The notes under the pieces were generated by a model. The model saw only the letters and a list, made by a program, of their open reading frames with translations, was not told the DNA's origin and did not search any database. Of a DNA stretch of 7,782 nt, positions 1 to 5,314 are shown one piece after another. This stretch comes from Prevotellaceae bacterium UBA6974 (lineage in GTDB: Bacteria > Bacteroidota > Bacteroidia > Bacteroidales > Bacteroidaceae). Numbering within the stretch: position 1 is the first letter of the stretch; each line of letters starts with the position of its first letter. Where the stretch lies: the NCBI GenBank assembly GCA_002450165.1, contig DJYQ01000027.1, positions 1 through 7,782 on the forward strand. The letters run 5' to 3'. A program made the position numbers and the translations under genes.

Positions 1-663
1 ATGACAGGTCAGGATGCTGTCAATACAGCAAAGGAATTCAACGATCGTCTTGACTATACGGGTGTCATACTTACCAAGCTTGACGGTGATACACGCGGTG
101 GTGCCGCACTTAGTATCCGCAGCGTTGTTGACAAGCCGGTCAAGTTCATAGGTACTGGCGAAAAGATGGAAGCCATCGACACTTTCCACCCTGACCGTAT
201 GGCAGATCGTATCCTCGGTATGGGAGACGTGGTGTCACTTGTCGAGCGCGCCCAGGAGATATATGACGAGAAGGAAGCTCGCAAGCTTGAGGCAAAAATC
301 AAGAAGAACAAGTTTGACTTCCAGGATTTCTACAATCAGATCCAGCAAATCAAGAAATTGGGTAATATCAAGGATCTGGCAAGCATGATTCCAGGTGTAG
401 GCAAGGCACTCAAGGACGTAGATATAGACGACAATGCTTTCAAGGGTATCGAGGCCATCATCCAGAGTATGACACCATACGAGCGTCAGCACCCCGAGTG
501 TCTCAACACGTCACGCCGCCAACGTATCTGTCGCGGCGCAGGTGTCAAGATGGAAGATGTCAACCGACTGATCAAACAGTTTGACCAGACACGCAAGATG
601 ATGAAGCTCATGACCAACAAGAGCAAAATGGCACAGATGGCCCAGATGATGGGACGCAGGTAA
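1..663 (+). CDS. ffh: Signal recognition particle protein Ffh (3' part, cut by window edge)
   Basis: This is the C-terminal half of the SRP54-type GTPase that binds signal peptides and 4.5S RNA and delivers ribosome-nascent chain complexes to FtsY at the inner membrane. Numbering from the first visible residue, the end of the G domain is seen as TKLDGDTRGGAA (25-36, the G4 region) and FIGTGE (49-54, the G5 region). A charged linker leads to the methionine-rich M domain (about 105-220). That domain has the MIPGVGKAL segment (129-137), the RNA-binding helix-turn-helix around SRRQRICRGAG (171-181), VNRLIKQFD (187-195), and a Met-rich tail ending MMGRR. The family is usually about 450 residues, so roughly 230 N-terminal residues lie upstream. 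The ATG at base 1 is an internal Met codon, not the start. The usual GSG of the RNA-binding motif reads GAG here. Identification is secure. Confidence 0.96.
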   Translation: MTGQDAVNTAKEFNDRLDYTGVILTKLDGDTRGGAALSIRSVVDKPVKFIGTGEKMEAIDTFHPDRMADRILGMGDVVSLVERAQEIYDEKEARKLEAKIKKNKFDFQDFYNQIQQIKKLGNIKDLASMIPGVGKALKDVDIDDNAFKGIEAIIQSMTPYERQHPECLNTSRRQRICRGAGVKMEDVNRLIKQFDQTRKMMKLMTNKSKMAQMAQMMGRR

Positions 664-669
664 TGCACG

Positions 670-711
670 ATTCATAATTCATAATTCATAATTCATAATT
701 CACAATTCATA
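670..711. repeat. 7-bp tandem repeat, six copies of ATTCATA
   Basis: Six head-to-tail copies of the heptamer ATTCATA fill 670-711; the fifth copy (698-704) differs by one base (ATTCACA). The array occupies most of the 70-bp gap between ffh and folD and lies outside both reading frames. Short A+T-rich tandem arrays can change copy number by replication slippage, which here would alter the ffh-folD spacing in 7-bp steps. No effect on expression is shown by the sequence. Confidence 0.93.
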
Positions 712-733
712 ATCGGGAAATCAGAATTAGTCA

Positions 734-1609
734 ATGACACTTATCGACGGTAAGGCAACGGCAGCCGCAATAAAGGCCGAAATCAAGCAGGAAGTGGAGC
801 ACATTGTCGCAACCGGAGGCAAACGCCCTCACCTTGCAGCCGTATTGGTAGGGCACGACGGTGGTAGCGAGACTTATGTCAAGAACAAAGTGCTTGCGTG
901 CGAGGCATGCGGTTTCCGCAGCACATTGCTACGTTTCGAGGACGACATTACCGAGGACCAGCTCCTGGATGTTGTACGTCAGCTCAACGACGATCAGTCT
1001 GTAGATGGCTTTATAGTACAACTGCCATTACCAGGACACATCAGCGAGCAGAAGGTAATACAGACCATTGACTATCGCAAGGATGTTGACGGCTTTCATC
1101 CCATCAACGTTGGTCGTATGGCTATCGGTTTGCCCGCCTTTATCAGCGCAACGCCCCTTGGTATCCTGACGCTGCTTCAGCGATACAATATCCCTACTAG
1201 TGGCAGGAAAGTTGCTATTCTTGGACGCAGTAACATCGTAGGCAAGCCAATGGCACAGCTCATGATGCAAAAACAATACGGCGATGCCACCGTAACCGTA
1301 CTGCATAGTCATAGCCGCAATATCCAGGAAGAGTGCCGACAGGCAGATATCCTTATCGCGGCAATGGGACGCCCCGCATCCATAACAGCTGATATGGTCA
1401 AGCCTGGAGCAACTGTCATCGACGTCGGCACTACACGCGTACCGGACGAAACGCGCAAGACGGGGTTCCGTCTGCAAGGTGATGTTGATTTCGACAGCGT
1501 GGCACCTCTGTGTTCTGCTATAACACCCGTTCCTGGAGGCGTCGGACCTATGACCATTTGTATGCTCATGCTCAATACGCTGAAGGCAGGCAAGAAAGAA
1601 ATTTACTAA
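734..1609 (+). CDS. folD: Bifunctional methylenetetrahydrofolate dehydrogenase / methenyltetrahydrofolate cyclohydrolase FolD
   Basis: This cytosolic enzyme oxidises 5,10-methylene-THF with NADP+ and hydrolyses the methenyl product to 10-formyl-THF, supplying one-carbon units for purines and formyl-Met-tRNA. The catalytic residues match E. coli FolD: Y48 and K52 in YVKNK, Q96 in IVQLPLPG (94-101) and D119 in KDVDG. The dinucleotide-binding loop is GRSNIVGKP (164-172), and the family signature PVPGGVGPMT is at 265-274. At 291 residues it is full length for the family. The ATG gives the expected N-terminus (LIDGKA follows at once); no clear Shine-Dalgarno precedes it, as is usual in Bacteroidota. 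It lies 70 bp after ffh, with a 7-bp tandem repeat and no recognisable promoter between, so read-through from ffh is likely. Identification is secure. Confidence 0.97.
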   Translation: MTLIDGKATAAAIKAEIKQEVEHIVATGGKRPHLAAVLVGHDGGSETYVKNKVLACEACGFRSTLLRFEDDITEDQLLDVVRQLNDDQSVDGFIVQLPLPGHISEQKVIQTIDYRKDVDGFHPINVGRMAIGLPAFISATPLGILTLLQRYNIPTSGRKVAILGRSNIVGKPMAQLMMQKQYGDATVTVLHSHSRNIQEECRQADILIAAMGRPASITADMVKPGATVIDVGTTRVPDETRKTGFRLQGDVDFDSVAPLCSAITPVPGGVGPMTICMLMLNTLKAGKKEIY

Positions 1610-1624
1610 AAACTTTACCAAACA

Positions 1625-1656
1625 TTTGGCAGTTTCGCATAAAATACCTACCTTTG
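1625..1656 (+). promoter_or_regulatory. Bacteroidota-type promoter of tRNA-His
   Basis: The -33 element TTTG (1625-1628) and -7 element TACCTTTG (1649-1656) are separated by exactly 20 nt, matching the TTTG/TAnnTTTG consensus of the Bacteroidota primary sigma factor. Transcription should start around 1661-1665, about 30 nt before the tRNA. Confidence 0.82.
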
Positions 1657-1693
1657 CACTCGCTTTCCAAGTAGTGAAGGCAAGTCTAACACG

Positions 1694-1767
1694 GTGACTA
1701 TAGTTCAGTTGGTTAGAGCGTCAGATTGTGGTTCTGAATGTCGTGGGTTCGAGCCCCACTAGTCACC
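1694..1767 (+). tRNA. tRNA-His (anticodon GTG)
   Basis: A complete cloverleaf folds. The acceptor stem pairs 1694-1700 with 1760-1766, all seven pairs being Watson-Crick. The D stem pairs 1703-1706 with 1716-1719. The anticodon stem pairs 1721-1725 with 1733-1737 around the loop TTGTGGT, with anticodon GTG at 1728-1730. The T stem pairs 1743-1747 with 1755-1759 around TTCGAGC. The extra 5' G (G-1) specific to tRNA-His is encoded at 1693 and would pair with discriminator C73 at 1767. Only CA follows C73, so the 3' CCA is not fully encoded and must be finished by CCA-adding enzyme. The gene has its own promoter and terminator. Confidence 0.97.
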
Positions 1768-1780
1768 CATCCCTCCCCCC

Positions 1781-1823
1781 GAGTCCTTGTAAGCAGCAAT
1801 GTTTGCAGGGACTCATTCTTTTT
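1781..1823 (+). terminator. Intrinsic terminator after tRNA-His
   Basis: A 12-bp stem forms between 1781-1792 (GAGTCCTTGTAA) and 1803-1814 (TTGCAGGGACTC), with two G-T wobbles. The loop is about 10 nt and can close by two further pairs. The T-rich run TTCTTTTT (1816-1823) follows. This isolates the tRNA gene from the accessory genes downstream. Confidence 0.85.
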
Positions 1824-1880
1824 ATATGGTTTCTGCAGGAGAATACATAAAATAATGTGTAAAATGTGCTTGGTTGAGAA

Positions 1881-1908
1881 TAATCTTGAAGATTAATTAG
1901 TATCTTTG
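1881..1908 (+). promoter_or_regulatory. Probable promoter with a spacer dyad, upstream of the kinase-like gene
   Basis: TATCTTTG at 1901-1908 matches the TAnnTTTG -7 element and lies 23 bp before the start codon at 1932. No TTTG sits 19-21 nt upstream; the nearest resemblance is TTGA at 1874-1877. Just upstream of the -7 element is the dyad TAATCTTgAAGATTA (1881-1895, 7-bp arms around one base), in the place of the promoter spacer. A weak -33 element together with a dyad would fit control by a DNA-binding regulator. The -7 match is seen directly; operator function is inference. Confidence 0.5.
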
Positions 1909-1931
1909 TCAGCAAAAGAGGATATCAGGTT

Positions 1932-2714
1932 ATGGATGTATTAGGTGATATATTCGCTGCCATAGCAGACGAAGGCTTTACTGCCAGAACGCTGAAAATG
2001 ATTGATAACTACGTAAAAGATATACAAAATGGGAGAGAAGATTTTTCTAGATTCAATCTATCAGAGCATGCAGGACTCTGCAAGGGAGGCTCGCCTCTCA
2101 TTGGGGCGTCCATCGTCGCATGCTACGCGACAGCAAGCCTTAGAGCAAGTTGCAATGCTGAAGGCCGCCAAGGAAGCCCTGCAAACTGGGAAATAGACGA
2201 GCAACAGGAGAAGTTCATAGAACAATGGGCTAAGGCTGCGAATCTGTGGGAGGATGATTCGGAGCACATACTAATTGAGGAGTTTGGTCTCATGATAGCG
2301 AAGGGTGCAGAAGCAAAAGTATATTATCGTGATGGAAACACATCGGTTGTTAAAGAACGTACTTCCATATATTCTACTTGGTTAAAAGCCTTGGATGCTA
2401 TCGTACTTCACAACTACCTCTTCCCAGAGACAGCTATGAAAGTGATTGGTTTTACTCGCGACAGCGATAATCTGATGCGTATTGTGCTGACACAGCCCTA
2501 CGTGAACTGTCTGCGACTGGCAACGAAGAAAGAGATTGACGATATGGTAGCAGCTAAGGGCTTTCGTGACAACTGGAACGGTGAGGGCGTGAATTACATA
2601 TCCGATCGCCTGGCACTTGAAGACATGCATCCCGCCAATGTGTTTATCGATGTTGTAACGGATAAACCCATATGCATTGACTGCATTGTGAAGTTTGTAA
2701 ATTCCCCTTCATAA
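1932..2714 (+). CDS. Standalone kinase-like protein of the 'polyvalent protein' kinase family
   Basis: The C-terminal half (about 120-255) looks like the compact protein-kinase-like domain described in polyvalent proteins of phages and conjugative elements. It has a short glycine-loop equivalent GAEAKVYY (125-132), a Lys in VVK (K141) in the ATP-lysine position, and a hinge-like TQPYV (187-191). The catalytic loop is EDMHPANVF (230-238), with D231 and N236 spaced as in HRDxxxxN, and ICID (247-250) supplies the metal-binding Asp at the DFG position. The N-terminal 110 residues include GLCKGGSPLIGAS (48-60), which resembles the segment preceding this domain in relatives as I remember them. Here the domain is free-standing at 260 residues. 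The downstream gene follows after 29 bp, so the two are probably co-transcribed. Residues 48-82 are rich in Cys, Ala, Ser and Gly, and a well-formed helix-like ORF overlaps them in the +1 frame. Family assignment is moderately sure; activity and substrate are unknown. Confidence 0.75.
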   Translation: MDVLGDIFAAIADEGFTARTLKMIDNYVKDIQNGREDFSRFNLSEHAGLCKGGSPLIGASIVACYATASLRASCNAEGRQGSPANWEIDEQQEKFIEQWAKAANLWEDDSEHILIEEFGLMIAKGAEAKVYYRDGNTSVVKERTSIYSTWLKALDAIVLHNYLFPETAMKVIGFTRDSDNLMRIVLTQPYVNCLRLATKKEIDDMVAAKGFRDNWNGEGVNYISDRLALEDMHPANVFIDVVTDKPICIDCIVKFVNSPS

Positions 2715-2743
2715 AGTGCCTGACACCTTAATAGTATAATATT

Positions 2744-3412
2744 ATGACTATAGAAGAACTAAAATCCCTGATGCGCATCCCGGTCAATGCCAGTAAGGAA
2801 AGTATTATTCAGACTTTTGAGCGCATAGCAGAAACCTTGATGAACGGTTGTGTTATCAAGTTTCAGAATGAGGAATACCGTATTTTAGATTTCGAGTTCT
2901 ATTATTATAACAAGAACCATCAAGACATTTCTGTTCATCCTAGAAATTCAGAACCTTTGTGCTGGTATATCAATGACTTTGGCGGAATAGACTTGAATTT
3001 TGAGAGCAAAATCAACAAGACGATTGTAACAAAGAATAATAAGTGGGCATTCAAATACGAGCTGACGAACGAATCCTATTTTGGTGGTATCCTAATGCGC
3101 CAGATTCAAAGATTATCGGACAATGTTATTTTCGATGGCCCTTGGAAGGTTGCCGACCTTTTTCGTATACTCGATGCGACCTCCCAAAGACAAAACAATC
3201 CTGTTTTGGTATTAAAAGAATTGCCACCAATAGACTTTATGAAACCAGGGAAAAGATACAATCTGTTGGGCTGTAAAAAAGACCCAAAAGCCAAAGCAGA
3301 TTATAACATTCAAGAATGTTTTACGGATGTGTCTGATTCTCTAAAACTCACGTTAGAAACAGAGCTTGCATCTTTCACCGATAGCACATACCGTTATTGT
3401 TACAAACCTTAG
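2744..3412 (+). CDS. Hypothetical protein, possibly related to alkyladenine DNA glycosylases
   Basis: I do not firmly recognise this 222-residue soluble protein; there is no signal peptide or membrane segment. An N-terminal helical part ending ETLMNGC (30-36) leads into YRILDFEFYYY (45-55), then H59, H65, WYINDFGGIDLNFE (74-87) and GGILMRQI (114-121), followed by DGPWK (131-135). This order of an acidic residue on a strand (YRIxxxExYY), conserved histidines, and a later GGILxRxI strand recalls the Mpg/AAG fold (RIVETEAY ... VLLRALEP), which excises alkylated purines. The likeness is from memory and short, so function is a guess. The gene starts 29 bp after the kinase-like gene with no promoter in between, which suggests one transcript. 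Its stop codon overlaps that of the convergent peptidase gene. The coding region is A+T-rich compared with folD and holA. Confidence 0.7.
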   Translation: MTIEELKSLMRIPVNASKESIIQTFERIAETLMNGCVIKFQNEEYRILDFEFYYYNKNHQDISVHPRNSEPLCWYINDFGGIDLNFESKINKTIVTKNNKWAFKYELTNESYFGGILMRQIQRLSDNVIFDGPWKVADLFRILDATSQRQNNPVLVLKELPPIDFMKPGKRYNLLGCKKDPKAKADYNIQECFTDVSDSLKLTLETELASFTDSTYRYCYKP

Positions 3413-4101
3413 AACGGGCAATCAAACTCAGTAGGATTATTATGTATTATCAGAATTCTTGCTACACATACCTCCTTTCCCGTAAAGTAATTGATATCAG
3501 ACATTGCATCATCATCGCGAGAAAGGTAGTCAATATCAATAACGTTATTCCATACTTGCACTGAAGAAAGAGGTCTTCCTGGATCCAAACAAAACAAATG
3601 TAACAGATTCCCCTCTTTTTTATATCCGACAGCAACTACACAATGGCCACGTCCTGTTGCTCCCCAAAATCCCAGCATGACAGGTTTCCTTGCGTCCAAC
3701 TGAGCCCTTATTTTTAGATGCAGTTCCCGTCGACTGACAGAATTGTATTCCATTGGGACTGTCGTGAGTACTTCTGAAAGTTTTTCCCCTAAAAAAGAGT
3801 TCAAATCGTTAGAAAGGTCATCCATCACATCTCCACCCAAACAGAGTCCACTAAGACCATATAGAAAGTGGCTCTGAATGTTGTCAACAAATTCGTTTTC
3901 TTTTGCACGTTCGCCATCAATCAAATCTTCCCAATCTAAGAATTTGTGAAAGATAAGCAGCATCATCAAACTATAAATCGTACAAGACCCATCCAAGTCT
4001 CCCTGTTTGGCAAAGACCCTGGTCAATTTGCCGCTTCTCCCAATAGCTTTTATACATTCTTTATCCAAGAAAATGTTTTTGATAAATTTTGCTGTAAACA
4101 T
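3409..4101 (-). CDS. Papain/C39-like cysteine peptidase
   Basis: This predicted soluble 230-residue protein has the Gln-Cys-His-Asp layout of papain-fold peptidases. From the ATG at 4101, KQGDLDGSCTIYSLMMLL (32-49) carries the oxyanion Gln (Q33) and nucleophile Cys (C40) at the head of a helix. GRGHCVVAVGY (150-160) carries the His (H153), and LFCLDPG (169-175) the Asp (D173). The family cleaves peptide bonds, often in secretion leaders or in modified peptides, but no substrate can be read here and no signal peptide is seen. A TTG at 4107 overlaps the upstream stop (TTGA), but the ATG two bases after that stop is preferred. The gene is almost certainly translated together with the deiminase-family gene before it. 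At its 3' end it overlaps the opposing gene by 4 nt, leaving no room for a terminator between them. Confidence 0.8.
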   Translation of the reverse strand: MFTAKFIKNIFLDKECIKAIGRSGKLTRVFAKQGDLDGSCTIYSLMMLLIFHKFLDWEDLIDGERAKENEFVDNIQSHFLYGLSGLCLGGDVMDDLSNDLNSFLGEKLSEVLTTVPMEYNSVSRRELHLKIRAQLDARKPVMLGFWGATGRGHCVVAVGYKKEGNLLHLFCLDPGRPLSSVQVWNNVIDIDYLSRDDDAMSDINYFTGKEVCVARILIIHNNPTEFDCPF

Positions 4102-4103
4102 AT

Positions 4104-4991
4104 TCAAACTGTTTTTGGTAATTTATGATTATTATCTTCTTCCGGCAAATCAGTCAGTATATTCCATGAAGAGCAATTCAAAGCTCCACCTTCACGAACA
4201 ATATTCTCACAATGGTATACAGGATGACATTTACACAGGGGGAAAGCGTCGCCAATCTGCTTTAATGCTTTTTTCCCCAACATGTCATCCATAACTGTGT
4301 CTTCCACCATTGGAATGAAAATATGCTGACCTACGTGCAGAAAATTGAGGAAAGCCCAACTGCTATTAGTATAAGCGCCGTAGTGGAGTTCTGTGATATC
4401 GAAATGAGGGCTGAGCGCAGCCAATAGCCTTTTCCGCAGAGCCTTGTCAAAGTCGCAGTAGTTGTTGAGCAGTACACGGCCTTTGCCTATATAACGCACC
4501 ATACCGTCTGCATGACCGTATTCATCATAATAATCTTCAGGAATCAGCACTATCTCTGCTTCTAAAAGTTGACTCAGCGTATCAATAAGCACATTGTGGT
4601 CGTAGTGCTGATTCTCTCTGAAAATCTTGTCTGTCATGATAACTTTTTCTCCACAGCTAATGAAATTGCCTCCATCAAGTATGATGTCAGAACTCATTAC
4701 CCGTATGCCTAGATCGGAAAGAATTGCCGTAATGTCTGGCTTATACTCTGGGTAGTCTTTCAGATAGTCGGGGGCATAGAGAAAGAGCACAAATTTGTCT
4801 TTGCTAACCTGTACAGGCATATAGTCCCGTGCCCAAATATGCAGAGGAGAAGAACTTTTTGGCAAGAACCCACATGCAACTCTTTTATCACCATGAAGTG
4901 GTTCGATCATCCTTAACACAATTTCCGCATACTTGAAATGTTTCAACCCTTCTGCAAAATATACGAAATTAGTATCAAAACTTGTAATCAT
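4104..4991 (-). CDS. Agmatine deiminase / peptidylarginine deiminase-family protein
   Basis: The family (PAD_porph, guanidino-group-modifying fold) hydrolyses guanidino groups, for example agmatine to N-carbamoylputrescine and ammonia, or peptidyl-arginine to citrulline. Its landmarks appear in order: WARDYMPV (53-60), ILDGGNF (104-110), EYGHADGMVRY (157-167) with catalytic H160 and acidic D162, and GGALNCSSW (268-276) with nucleophile C273. The usual agmatine deiminase Cys motif is GGGxHCxTQ, so LNCSSW is a divergent form, and 295 residues is shorter than typical agmatine deiminases (about 340-370). The substrate may therefore differ. No signal peptide is seen, unlike secreted Porphyromonas PPAD. 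It is the first gene of a two-gene operon with the peptidase 2 nt downstream and has a consensus promoter at 5034-5065. Family assignment is secure; substrate is not. Confidence 0.85.
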   Translation of the reverse strand: MITSFDTNFVYFAEGLKHFKYAEIVLRMIEPLHGDKRVACGFLPKSSSPLHIWARDYMPVQVSKDKFVLFLYAPDYLKDYPEYKPDITAILSDLGIRVMSSDIILDGGNFISCGEKVIMTDKIFRENQHYDHNVLIDTLSQLLEAEIVLIPEDYYDEYGHADGMVRYIGKGRVLLNNYCDFDKALRKRLLAALSPHFDITELHYGAYTNSSWAFLNFLHVGQHIFIPMVEDTVMDDMLGKKALKQIGDAFPLCKCHPVYHCENIVREGGALNCSSWNILTDLPEEDNNHKLPKTV

Positions 4992-5033
4992 AACAATATA
5001 AATTATTAATAATCAATCACTTACATTTCACTG

Positions 5034-5065
5034 CAAAGGTATTGCGAAGATGTAGTTCTGCCAAA
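5034..5065 (-). promoter_or_regulatory. Promoter of the deiminase-peptidase operon
   Basis: Read on the - strand, TTTG (5065-5062) and TACCTTTG (5041-5034) are 20 nt apart, the same elements and spacing as the tRNA-His promoter. The start point should be near 5027, giving a leader of about 35 nt before the ATG at 4991. That leader contains the 12-bp A+T palindrome ATTATTAATAAT (5002-5013). Confidence 0.82.
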
Positions 5066-5165
5066 CTTTTTTTGTTAAAAGTTCGTTAAGATTTCCGAAA
5101 AAGTTATTATAATTTTATATCGTTGGAATAAGTATAAAAGCTATCAATGAGCAATTAGATTTCAC

Positions 5166-5314
5166 ACTTATTCGTTAGTTCTTCGATAGTTGTCCGTTAG
5201 TTGTTCGATTTTCAAACGAAGAAATAACGAAGAACTAACGTTAAAATAACGGGCATATATTGAGCCTGATACTAGGCTAATACTTGCCTGATACTTGTTC
5301 GATAGGGGTTCAAT
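5166..5314. repeat. Array with 11-bp period, with an internal switch of orientation
   Basis: About thirteen 11-bp steps can be laid end to end. Forward units: ACTTATTCGTT (5166), AGTTCTTCGAT (5177), AGTTGTCCGTT (5188), AGTTGTTCGAT (5199). After a transition come inverted units: AACGAAGAAAT (5215), AACGAAGAACT (5226), AACGTTAAAAT (5237). Forward but diverged units follow: TTGAGCCTGAT (5260), ACTAGGCTAAT (5271), ACTTGCCTGAT (5282), ACTTGTTCGAT (5293), and weakly AGGGGTTCAAT (5304). The switch creates a perfect 13-bp inverted repeat, CGTTAGTTCTTCG (5173-5185) against CGAAGAACTAACG (5228-5240), with a second, 11-of-13 pair nested inside (5195-5207 and 5217-5229). The last unit runs into the stop codon of the HsdR-like gene. 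With the promoter and UTR at 4992-5065, this accounts for most of the 318-bp gap; 5066-5165 shows only A+T-rich sequence. Confidence 0.85.

Noticed and set aside
1..3. ATG at base 1 as the true start of the first gene
   Set aside because: The protein begins in the middle of the Ffh GTPase domain, so the ATG is an internal Met codon and the gene is cut by the window edge.
1028..1621. Long open frame (197 codons) on the - strand opposite folD
   Set aside because: It lies wholly antisense to a secure folD gene and its translation (Cys/His-rich, no recognisable motif) is what the folD complement gives.
1743..1769. Integration site (att) at the tRNA-His 3' end
   Set aside because: I looked for a second copy of the T-arm and acceptor sequence further on; GGGGTTCAATCC near 5305 is only superficially similar and belongs to the 11-bp array.
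4102..4107. TTG at 4107 as the start of the peptidase
   Set aside because: It would overlap the deiminase stop codon; the ATG at 4101, two bases after that stop, is a better start and loses only two residues.
5173..5240. Rho-independent terminator for the HsdR-like gene
   Set aside because: The 13-bp inverted repeat has a very long loop and no T tract follows on the - strand.
5166..5314. CRISPR array
   Set aside because: The units are 11 bp, contiguous and without spacers; no cas gene is present.
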